Below, in pieces: positions 21,528 through 31,527 of a DNA stretch of 35,711 nt. The translations under genes and the position numbers were made by a program. The DNA is taken from NCBI GenBank assembly GCA_946803715.1, contig CAMPET010000123.1:9780-45490 (forward strand), written 5' to 3'. How positions within the stretch are numbered: position 1 is the stretch's first letter; each line of letters opens with the position of its first letter. This stretch comes from Beroe ovata. Its lineage: Eukaryota > Ctenophora > Nuda > Beroida > Beroidae. The notes below the pieces were generated by a model. It was not told the origin of the DNA. It did not search any database and worked only from the letters and a program-made list of their open reading frames with translations.

Positions 21528-22913
21528 ATGGAGTCCTCCAAATATCAGCCTGATGATGACCGTCTGACAGAGCTCTTCAGTGCTCTGGATACACGTAAGG
21601 ATGGGGTTATCACTCTTGACGAATTAGAGGCATACTTGTCAAAATCTGACCAATCATTCTCCAAGGCTGAGATGAAAAATTTTATCCGTGAAGGAGATAT
21701 TCAGACACTTGATGGAGCCCTAGATTTCAAAGAGTTTATGTCTTTCATGAAGAAGCATGAAGAGAAACTATGGGCTCACTTCAAGATGCTTGATAGAGAT
21801 GGCAGTGGTCAGATTTCTAAACATGAGCTTATGTACTATTGTAAGCAAAACGACCTTGACATTACTGATAAAACGCTGAAAGAAATTATTGCCCGTGTGG
21901 ATACTGATGGAAACCTCCAGATAAGTTGGGACGAGTTCAGGGAGTTTAACCAATTTAGGGTTCAATTTGAAATATCTTCTAAGCACTATTATGGGGACCC
22001 ATATGCTGACGGTATTGTTAGAATTCCAAGCAAGAAGAAGGAGTTTAGCCACACTGAGAAACTTTTTTGTGGTGGTGTTGCTGGTGTTGTGTCTAGAACA
22101 TTGACAGCACCACTTGACAGAGTTAAAGTTCTTCTTCAAGTTCAGGGCCAGCAACGTGTTCTAGGGTCAACTCAGGATCTCAATATTAAAGGGTTGTTTC
22201 AAGCAATGTCCAAGGAGGGCTATTTGAGTCTTTGGAGAGGAAATGGAATAAGTTGCTTGAAAATATTCCCCGAAAATGCTCTTCGATTTTTACTTTTCGA
22301 ATACTTTTGTGACTCTGATCAGCTCAACCTATCCAAAAATGGTTTCGTGAACAAGCTCATTAGTGGCGGTCTTACTGGCATTACGGTTCAAAGTGTGATG
22401 TACCCAATAGAAGTTGTAAAAACTAGAGTGATGACTGCTCATAAGGATGAACAACTTTTGCAGACAATAAGAAGCATATCTAAAGAAAAGGGCAGGGCCT
22501 TCGGGATTACCAACTTTTACAAGGGCTATTCACCTGCAGTGGTTGGCATAATTCCATTCGCTGCCCTACAGTTGGGTCTCAGTAAAACAGGCACTGAACT
22601 GTGGAATGAGTGGAACCAAATTGCTGTTCCTGGTTTTTGGCCTCTGCTCAGTATATCATCAGCGTCAACAATAGTTGCCATGGGTGCAACTTATCCGCTC
22701 CAATTGACAAAGTGCCAGATGCAAGCTTACAAAGGTCCAGTGAAATATACACCATCATTCAAGTCTCTGGCGACCGGAATCTGGAACAAGGAAGGACTTA
22801 AGGGCTTCTACCGGGGTTTCTCGGCCAATGCCATGAAAGCTGTTCCTGCGTCAGCCATTGGCTGGGCTGTATTCAACAAAACACAGAAACTTTATGAAAC
22901 ATATTTGAATTAG
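21528..22913 (+). CDS. Calcium-binding mitochondrial carrier (SCaMC / SLC25A24-25 type), single coding exon
   Basis: Inner-membrane ATP-Mg/phosphate carrier family regulated by Ca in the intermembrane space. 461 residues; relatives are about 460-500. The N-terminal calmodulin-like part has EF loops at 21-32 (DTRKDGVITLDE), 89-100 (DRDGSGQISKHE, canonical) and 125-136 (DTDGNLQISWDE, with Leu at the Gly position). A degenerate second hand lies near 56-70. Three mitochondrial-carrier repeats follow with signatures PLDRVK (195-200), PIEVVK (293-298) and PLQLTK (390-395). The third lacks the acidic residue, as is usual in this subfamily. The coding region is uninterrupted, while vertebrate homologues have many introns. 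It lies 676 bp after the intronless GOLT1 on the same strand. No disabling change was seen. Confidence 0.95.
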   Translation: MESSKYQPDDDRLTELFSALDTRKDGVITLDELEAYLSKSDQSFSKAEMKNFIREGDIQTLDGALDFKEFMSFMKKHEEKLWAHFKMLDRDGSGQISKHELMYYCKQNDLDITDKTLKEIIARVDTDGNLQISWDEFREFNQFRVQFEISSKHYYGDPYADGIVRIPSKKKEFSHTEKLFCGGVAGVVSRTLTAPLDRVKVLLQVQGQQRVLGSTQDLNIKGLFQAMSKEGYLSLWRGNGISCLKIFPENALRFLLFEYFCDSDQLNLSKNGFVNKLISGGLTGITVQSVMYPIEVVKTRVMTAHKDEQLLQTIRSISKEKGRAFGITNFYKGYSPAVVGIIPFAALQLGLSKTGTELWNEWNQIAVPGFWPLLSISSASTIVAMGATYPLQLTKCQMQAYKGPVKYTPSFKSLATGIWNKEGLKGFYRGFSANAMKAVPASAIGWAVFNKTQKLYETYLN

Positions 22914-24011
22914 CTAGACACTCAGAATGTAAAGAGGGAAGAATATTAGATAATAGTTGATTATGGTAGCTTGCAGTTTTCAATATTCAAAATCTCCTGG
23001 ACAGTTGACATGGCATATTCTGTCAAAATACATGTTATGAATGCAGAAAGGGATTATGTTTCTTGTAGTGTGACACTATATTTGATCGTGCAATTTTTGA
23101 AAATTTGTTCCAATAATGTTTTGATACCGTATCTATAATTTCTTTCTCTTTTACTGAATATGTTTTGGGATACCGATTTTGATTCATTATTTTACCGTTT
23201 CTTTGATAAGATTTTTCTTTAGAGTTTGTTTTGTTTTCTACAAGTATTGAATGGAGTGGTGAAATGAACTATGCTTTCCAATTCATACGATGGATTTATG
23301 ATCTATCAATCTAGGATAGGTACATGTAAGCAATTTCACAGTAACGATCTTTGCATACTTGAATGGTTTCCTGACTTTCGTACACATTGTGTTATATTCA
23401 TTGATGTGTAGATGAAATAGTTCAAGACCCGCTAGGGTTTAAAATCGTAATTTTGTTGGAGAGCATGGAAACAATTTGACTAAAATTCGAACATCTTTCT
23501 GATGATTATTTTTTGACTGACATTCTAAATACATGCTAAATTGTAAATAGAAATCATTGCTCTTTATTTATTTGACTGTTAACTTTCTTCTCCAATTAAG
23601 ATTAGTATTTCTAGCATAAAACATAATATAATGAATGATTTAAGTTGGATTATCGTTTATGAACAAAGAACTGTTTCGAAGTAAGTAGCTGTGTATTGTA
23701 GTATAGACTAGAATATTGTTGTATAATGGAATTTTATGTACATATTATACCTTTTTTAGTATAACTAAGTATTTTAATGATATTTTAGCACTATTTTATG
23801 ATTATCTTGGGTTTCTGACTATGGATTGTATGAAAATTACTGATTCATTCGATATTTAAACAGTGGTTTTCTTTTAAATCTGCGCTTGTAGTTGAGCGTC
23901 CTTCCAAGCTGCAATGGCAAAGTAGCTTTCTGCCGCATCTCTTTCTATGATCAGAAATCCTCCCGATTCTTGAAAATAAAACCAGTTTCTCCATGTTAGG
24001 ATCATGTGGAC
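22914..24011. other. AT-rich non-coding interval
   Basis: Holds the 3' UTR of the carrier gene and the upstream region of the next gene. I see no clear AATAAA close to the stop and no exon. An open frame on the minus strand at 23874-24065 overlaps the next gene's first exon and is not supported by splice signals. Confidence 0.4.
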
Positions 24012-26485
24012 ATGACGGAAGTTACTCCGGATGGAATAGTAAACTCCCACATTGCTTCCAAGCACGATCTTTGGCAGGTAAACATGACATTACCATACAG
24101 ACATACAGTCATACACAGGGAGACCATTTCAATCCATTCCTTCTGAGATTTTCACTATCATCTCCTCTACATTTTCCTGCATACTAAAACAATGCTGAAG
24201 CCATTTTATGTCTGCTTACTACAGTTTGCACGTTTTGAACTCAAAAATTAGCTTAATTACACCCATTACAGCGGGTTAGTTGGTAATTACTTCGTCACAG
24301 ACCGGGAGTGAAGTCAATTTCAACTCAATTTCAAACACTTCACACTATAGAGCTCATAGTGCTGGAGTATATGACATGCTGTCAGCTACTACGTGATAAA
24401 ATGTGTCAAATATTCACCACAAAGGGTATGTAAACTAACGAGCTGCTAATATTTCAGTTGCCGCCGATAGACAGCAACTTCAACGACCACATCTTCAACA
24501 CAGACGAGAGTGAGAATGAGGAGGATGCAGGGAGCGGTATTTACAACAACAGTTTCTCCCTCGCATCCCTCTCCTCCCCCCTCGTCCCCAGAGACAGTCC
24601 CCTGCCCTCACCCCGGCTCCTTGCGTCCCCTGTAGGGGATGAGGGCGACACTCTCCCCCTCAACCTCCCCTCTCTCACATTCTCCACACCGAAACATGAG
24701 TTCAGCAGACAGTTCTCCCTCCCCCATGAGTCACCGACAGAGTTTGAAAAGTTCACCAGTGTCATAGACATGGGATCTCCCCACGGCAGTCTGCCCCAGT
24801 TCCTCTCCCCGCCTCGCACGGACATAGATGACCTGGATCTCCGCGACCTGCTCAGTACAAAGTCTCTGCCCCCCTCCTCCCCAGCTCCGAGAACCCCACT
24901 CAGCATTGAGAACCTGCTCGAGATTGATCCCAGGAGTTCGGCTGATCAGTTACAGGATATCATCGAGACAGCTGTCAACACAAAGCCAAGTCCGTCAATA
25001 ACAGAGGTTCCCAGCTCACCCGCTCCACTCGACCCCAAGTCTGTGCTCTTCGACCGGAAGGCATCTTCCCCAGAAGTGACCATACCATCGCCTAAAACCT
25101 TCCCGAAATCAACTGTAAGCGACAGCTTGAAACCCCCATCACCCATTGTGAACCGATCCTCCAAACCACAAGCCCCCTTTTCCGGTAAAAATGCGTCTGA
25201 TATTGTAAGTCATCTAGATGACCTCATATCTAGCAACGAAAGTAAAGTTCAGTTGTCAGCCATACCCAAATCGGCTGAACCGCCGGTTATCCCAAAACGA
25301 CAGAAACCCAAGAAGCCGAATTTTGTTCGTCCAGATCCTAACAAGGTGCGCCCAATCGCCAAGAAAACAGATCGCCCGATAGACCCCAGACTGGTCACCA
25401 GAAAACCGCCTGACAAAGTCACCCCTTCGTCCACTTCGTCAACTCTTGAAAACCTGGCTTCCTCCCTGGGGATAGTGCAACCTGCTGAACCTACTTCACA
25501 GAACACAATTCCACTTAGCACCGCTCCAAAGAACATGTCTCTCGACAGCAACCCTACCATTCAGGCTGTTAATTCTGCCAAGTCTGCAAGACATCAAGCC
25601 CCAAGCCAGCCGATGGTGATAGGGAAATCGGCACCCAAGCCAGGACAGAGATTTCTCAACAAACCAGTTATCATCTCCCAGATCCCACCCCAGGCTGTTA
25701 TCAAATCCAATCCCATCATCAAGTCAACTAAGATAGTGTCAGCGAGTGTCAAACCCTATCCCACCGCTAGCTCAACACCCGGTGTGCAAACCTACACACC
25801 TCCTCCCAAAACACAAGCAGCTTCCACCAGCTCACTCAAATCACCCCCAGCAGTATCCAACAAACAGTCTATAGTGCCCTACAAAGCTCCTATCCAACCT
25901 ACCAACTCGGAGAGCAACAAGTATGTTCTTCTACCTCTAGAGAAGCTGAAGAATGCCAGCCCTGCAGTGCTATCGCAGCTGGGGCTTGACAAGGCCCTGC
26001 CATCGAGTGCAAAACGACCGGTTACTGTGGAAACCGGGCCTGCTAAGCGAGTAAAACCTGATCCTGCTGAACCAGGATCTAGTTTCACAGAACGAACATC
26101 TTTCCCCATCAACATCAAGCTACCAAACTCCACAAAGGAGAGGCTGGGTGGCGAGTATCACGGCAGTATACCAGAAATGATGGAGAAGGCACGAGCTAAA
26201 CGGAAATCAAATCTGTCCAACATGTCGACGTTCACCCAGATGGAGAATTTCATAAACGAGTTCATCCAGCAGAATAATGACCAGGTCATGGAGATTCTCT
26301 TCTTGAAGAAGAACAATAAGGAGATAAACAGCAAGTTTAACCATCTTGCCAAGATGTTTCACATGAAAAACGAGGAGCATAGGAAGTTGAAGGAGGAAGT
26401 GAAGCAGATAAGCGCGCAGAACAAGAAAATGGAAAAAGAGTTGAAAATGATCAAGGACGTCATCAAAAAATATATGACGTCATGA
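24012..26485 (+). CDS. Unrecognised Pro/Ser-rich protein with C-terminal coiled coil, two exons
   Basis: Exon 24012-24077 starts at an ATG with an in-frame TAG shortly upstream (at about 23997). It reads MTEVTPDGIVNSHI and ends CAG|gtaaac in phase 0. Exon 24458-26485 begins after atatttcag and continues LPPIDSNFNDHIFN in phase 0. The total is 697 residues. Residues about 23-50 are acidic. About 50-550 is rich in Pro, Ser, Thr and Lys and looks disordered, with SP/TP motifs and a basic patch (RQKPKKPNF). The last 85 residues, about 613-697, are charged and heptad-like (METNF-type start, then KLKEEVKQISAQNKKMEKE), a predicted coiled coil. This suggests a nuclear or scaffold protein with a dimerising tail, but I recognise no family. 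The gene appears intact. Confidence 0.8.
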
Positions 26486-26870
26486 TTGATGATAGAAAAT
26501 TCCATGAAAAATAGGGTAATAGTCTCAAGTTAAAGAGTCCGGATGTTGAAACATTTCATTATGATCCTGGTTATGGATGCTGAGAACATTGGTTGGCTGT
26601 TTCATGGTTAGCATTACTTGCGTTGCTATGATGCATCATGTGATGCTTTAATCCGTCCTCTGAAATAGCTCTGGCTACATAGAGATGACACCGATGTAGT
26701 TGTTTTGTTTGTTGGTATTTGTTCATGTTTGTAGAAGAAGACGAAAATTGATTTCATATCGGATATATGTCAGACGTTAGTTTAATTTATTTAGCCAGCT
26801 TTTACAAAAATTCCTTTTCAATGTTGCTATTTTGATTATTTGTTTTACAGCGTTTTTCCGATCACTGACA

Positions 26871-27228
26871 GTTTTTATTATACGACAGCTATCATAGGCA
26901 ACGAACGCTTCCTTCATATTGACGATAGTGCATAGCATTTATAGGTAGCTGCATATTTTAGGATTTTGTTGGGAACTTGCCAAAATACGTCCTATGAAAC
27001 AAAATGTTTGGGCTGTTCACCTACTGAGAAGGGGGGGTCCAAGGGGAATTTTGGGGAACTTTGGGAANGTTTTTATTATACGACAGCTATCATAGGCAAC
27101 GGACGCTTCCTTTAAATTGACGATAGTGCATAGTATTTATAGATAGCTGCGTATTTTAGGATTTTGTTGGGAATTTGCCAAAATACGTCCTATAAAACAA
27201 AATGTTTGGGCTGTTCACCTACTGAGAA
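26871..27228. repeat. 160-bp direct duplication flanking an assembly N
   Basis: Copies at 26871-27030 and 27069-27228 have equal length (160 bp), no indels and about 8 substitutions (roughly 95% identity). Between them are a G-rich 37-bp piece and a lone N at 27068, right at the start of copy 2. The simplest reading is two alleles placed in series by the assembler. A real tandem duplication is the alternative. Confidence 0.85.
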
Positions 27229-28245
27229 AAATACAGTGTGAATGTGAGCGGTCATTTGATAATGAGATAATTATGCGACTATAAATAGGATGTAAGTCAA
27301 GATAATGATCAAAATCTATGCTTAATTGAAGTTTTCCTATTGTCTTTCTTATAATACATCGTTACTCCTTTATGTAAAGAAACCGGCTATTTGTATTCTG
27401 ATGTAATTTATCTTTGGTAAAATTATCTTTGTTTTAATCTGATCAGAAAACTTCTGGCCGCGTGTATTGTTAAGTTAGAAGCAGTGAATTCTATGGTGAA
27501 TCACGGTGCAATACCCATGTTCTTGAGCGATTAGTGTACAGCTTTAGTTAGTGTGGGCTGTGAAATTTTCAGCGCACATGTTGTAAACATGCTGTAACTT
27601 AGCATCTTTCATCAAGTTGCACTAAGTCACTGTCTGTACATCAACTTACTGTATGACACAGTCTATGCTTTGAGTGTTCGTATGGCATTTCAGGAGGCAG
27701 CTAAAATTTGAGTATCAATATTTATTTTCCAAGTTCAGAAATAGCAAAGGAGAAGGTACAGTGAGTCAGTCGCTTTCTTGTGGTAATTATATAAGTGATT
27801 AATTCTGGGTGGCAAGTCCAACGCGAAACATCTTTTTGTACTAGCAGAATCGACTCAATGTTGAGTGGAAAGTACTGAAATTAGTTGTGAGCATTTGCTG
27901 CACGCGCGTTTTCGATCTGGATTAATCGTCATTTCGTAACTCGTGGCATGACAAATGAACTGCAACAGTACTGGGTCAACAAATGACTGGATTGTTGCTA
28001 GATCCCGATATTAGAGTCTAACGTATCGAATATCATGGTAGATTCTACCTTTAGCGCGGTAGTGTAGCATAGCATCAAGAATTCATGCTATCTATCATCA
28101 CTGAATATTCATCAGCATAAACCGAAGTATTTATTAAAAGTAGATCTATCAATCGAAAATGTGATCAACATTCCATTCAAATGTTTAGTAGGCACAAGAA
28201 TCGGCTTTTCACACTGCATCATTTCATAATCATTTCACTCCACAG
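27229..28245. other. Non-coding interval, nothing recognised
   Basis: AT-rich DNA after the duplication, with no supported exon, repeat or RNA gene. It ends at the 3' splice-like site (cactccacag) before the doubtful exon at 28246. Confidence 0.4.
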
Positions 28246-28346
28246 CTATGTCTTCACTCAAGATTGACAGCCACCAACACTGCCTCAAGACACCTAAAGC
28301 AGGGTACAAGGGAGTTTGGACACCACTCTTCTATTATTCGAGAGAG
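28246..28346 (+). CDS. Doubtful exon with strong splice borders
   Basis: 101 bp bounded by a good 3' splice site (ttcactccacag) and a donor, GAGAG|gtgagc. Two frames are open. One contains an ATG and reads KTPKAGYKGVWTP, slightly like calnexin repeats but too short to trust. The other leaves phase 2 and would join in frame to the candidate terminal exon at 30105. Neither product is recognised. Confidence 0.25.
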
Positions 28347-30104
28347 GTGAGCAGCCATTTTCTGTTGTTATTCTTTCTTCAGTTTACGTGAGTTGCATTA
28401 TGTTGAAAGTCACGTGACATATATGTACAGAAAGTTAATAATTATTCCAGTAGCGAATATTCATTCACCGACTATTAGCCCAAGAAAGGGCACCTCGAAA
28501 TACTCCATATTAAAGTCTTCCCTCCTTCGTGACAGCCGTTTATCTTATAATATCAGATTGGACTCCACTACTACTGCAACATAAATCAGTGAGGCGCTGT
28601 CACGTGACCTGAGCTTCTCACTCACTGTATTTAATATCGCGGAGAAGAAGATCGCTTTTCTCGTGTTGTAGGGTTTATAGCCAAGTGGCGGTATTTAACT
28701 GGTGGCATTAGTGTCTGGCTGTTTATGGAACCGGTAGCGCCATGTATGATGGGTTGTTAGTGTTGATCACCCTAGCAGTCTCTTCTACTGAACTCCGAAT
28801 GTTGTCTACTGCCGATTCATTCTCTGTTTCCTGGGTGTATGACCTACTTTGGTCGGGTTATACGTCTCTCGAGATGTGTGGCGCTGCTGGGTATATTATA
28901 GACTCCTGGGACAATATCATAGTGAATGTTCATAATGTATCAACTATTATAGTACAATAACAATAGACACCTATTGTTAAATACCACTAATTAGCAGTAA
29001 CGTCTGTCCGCGCCCATTGTTAGTACAAACTGTTAGCCGATAGTTGCATGACATTGTCATATCGTTAGTGCTTGGTAGTACAACTCATACATCGATCTAT
29101 GTATTTGCATGTCTCACGATCGGTATTCATTCCATCAGAAGTCCTTCTATGGACTGTAATGACATAACACTGTGATGAAAGGTTTATTGGATATCGGGTT
29201 GTAACTCATTAATGACTCCGAGTCCGTGGGCTAAATTCCTGCTGCTAACTTGTACCCACTTTTCCTGGTGGTCTTGTTCGTTCGGAAAAAGAGATTCTTT
29301 TCCCGGAAAATGCTCATTCATGTGCACCCCTGCTCACGGCTCAGTCCAAACTCAGCAGTCATTCGAGATAATGAACTCCTCTTTTTTCGAAATCAATTTC
29401 TCTGAAAACTAAGTTCCCTGCCTAACAAATCTTTATAACTTTGAATTATCTCCCTCAAGGTAGGGAATGATTTTTAAAAAATATCCACGATAGTTCAACA
29501 GTATACCGATAATTAGTGCGCCTCCTTTAGTATGGGTTCTATCCAACACCTCCCACATGTAATACATGATGCAGCTGTCCTAGCATAATAATATCAACTC
29601 CCTCCTGCAGTTTGATTGATTGCCCTGCCCGACTGTTATTTACGAGAGCTTTCTCTGCTAGTGCTTCATTTTGGTCTGTAAGCTAATTAGATTATTAAAA
29701 CTTCCTCAGAAGAATTAATCAATTTTGATGTACTAGTGGCTGAACGCTGGGTGTAGAATATTGAATAGAATCCCCAAATTAATGAGATTTTGTCCAGCGA
29801 AATTTAGATCTTGATTTCCCCTCAAAATTTGTTCATTTCACCACGTCTTCTTGACAGTAAATGAAACCTATTATATGGACCGCTACATCAATACGACGTG
29901 TCATGTATATGACGGTTGCTTTTGTTCGCACGATAGTACATCATTCCGAATTTCTAACACTCAACTGGGAGAAATTATCGAGATTTACATGTTTATTAAC
30001 GCTCCAAACAGTATGTAATAATATTATGAGAGAGGGTGTTGTGTATATGAATTATAGTCTCTACGAATTCTGAGTAGTGCTTTACACGACTTGTCTTTCA
30101 ACAG
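28347..30104. other. Non-coding interval or intron, nothing recognised
   Basis: No exon, tandem array or RNA gene that I can support. A plus-strand open frame of 72 codons at 28742-28960 has no motif and no splice borders. Confidence 0.4.
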
Positions 30105-30163
30105 CTTTCCGGAGAACCTCGCCTTTATCAAGAGCCTAAACTCTGCGTTCATTTGATAATAAA
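30105..30163 (+). CDS. Doubtful terminal exon with poly(A) signal
   Basis: After a 3' splice-like site (ttgtctttcaacag) one base plus 16 codons read FPENLAFIKSLNSAFI, then TGA at 30154-30156 and AATAAA at 30158-30163. The phase fits the alternative frame of the exon at 28246-28346. The product is not recognised. Chance cannot be excluded. Confidence 0.2.
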
Positions 30164-31443
30164 CAGTTCCCCAAAACTTGATAATCACTTTGTTTTCAGT
30201 CATTTAAGCTGCTTGTTGAAAGTGATAGTTAGTGTTGTTGAAATGAAATATCACTGCCATCCGAACTAAGTTGAACTTCAATAAACGTTTTGGTTGAAGA
30301 CCAGGGTGCCGTGGAATTTCGTTTTTCAGACCTGCTAACATCTATTTTGTCTAGTTTATCAGAACTGTGTTTGATACAGGACGTACTGAAAAACGTGATA
30401 GGCGTTGAAAATAAGACTGTGTTGACTTCCAGTTGCCCCTATTATAGGGGCGGGGGCAGTCGTCCTATTATAGTTATTCCTTGACAACGAATGTCGTGCA
30501 ATAATTTTGATGATCGGTGGATATTTACGTTTTGCTGACGGATCCTTTCCGTCAATTACACGTGTCCCGTTTCTCTGTGTGTCCCACGTCGTACTAGGAG
30601 CACAGGACTTCGTTGTTGCTGTGGGATACACCCGATCATAGATCAGCTGTATGATTATCTACTCCGACTGATTATCATGTCCTCTCACTAAGCAACGCGC
30701 AGTGGTGATACAAACACAGTTTAGCCATGTGTTTTGTCTGCAAAGTTATCATCGCTAATGAGGATGATAATGAGGAACTATATACTGATTATAATATACT
30801 CCTGCCGTATTTTCTGAGAAATTGATAGATTGCCCGCAATTTAAGTGGCCGTTGCTTTCATCATCGCGGCTGTTTTTGTTTGCTCTTCCATGGCAGCTAT
30901 GACATAATAGATGGAAATCTATCATTTCTGATACGGTAGATGCATGGCGTTGTTTAATGTTAGGTTCTTGCCCTGGGTTTACTTCATCACATAAACTCGG
31001 ACCATTTTGTACCGCATACCAGCCCTACTGCCCTAGCTGGTTCTTGTACCTTATATTGTATAGTGTACAGAGATGTATACCGCTATACTGAGTACTCTAT
31101 TGCGCTAAACGTTGATCGGTTTGTTCCATGACACTCACTTTAATAATAGCAGGGTATGCCGTAATGGTGTGTGGTGTAATGGTGTACTTGAGAATTAAAC
31201 CGTTTTCCCACCGCTTTGGTTTAAAAGTGTGCTCGTTGTTTGTTGATCAGTTGAGGAAAAGTTTATATTTCGTAGTGTGATGAGTGAATCGATGAATCAT
31301 GTGTCATTTGAAATGTCACCCGCTTATCGCCAATTAGCTAGCAATATCGTTTGGACAATGGACATAAAACATCGAAACAAAAAACGAATAATTTCTTTGC
31401 AAATATAACACATCTTGTGCATGGTGGTCTTATCACGTCTCTC
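30164..31443. other. Non-coding interval, nothing recognised
   Basis: No gene supported. A small direct repeat, cctattatag, flanks a G-rich piece at about 30437-30473. This interval should include the 3' UTR of the minus-strand protease gene at its right end. Confidence 0.4.
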
Positions 31444-31527
31444 CGGTACGCTGCTCTGCCGCTTAGTGGCACGGTACGCCGCTCCGCCGCTTAGTGGCAC
31501 GGTACGCCGCTCCGCCGCTTAGTGGCA
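31444..31527. repeat. 28-bp tandem repeat, 3 copies, covering the protease stop codon
   Basis: Three contiguous 28-bp units at 31444-31471, 31472-31499 and 31500-31527. The last two are identical over the unit cggtacgccgctccgccgct plus tagtggca; the first has two substitutions. The TAA stop of the cathepsin-like gene (31519-31521, minus strand) and its last two codons lie in the third unit. Confidence 0.95.

Noticed and set aside
20420-22913. Horizontal transfer or contamination of the intronless gene pair
   Set aside because: Both proteins are ordinary animal-type members, and the flanking DNA grades smoothly with no visible junction; retroposition or intron loss is simpler.
23874-24065. 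Minus-strand open frame of 63 codons
   Set aside because: Overlaps the well-supported first exon 24012-24077 on the plus strand and has no recognised motif or splice border.
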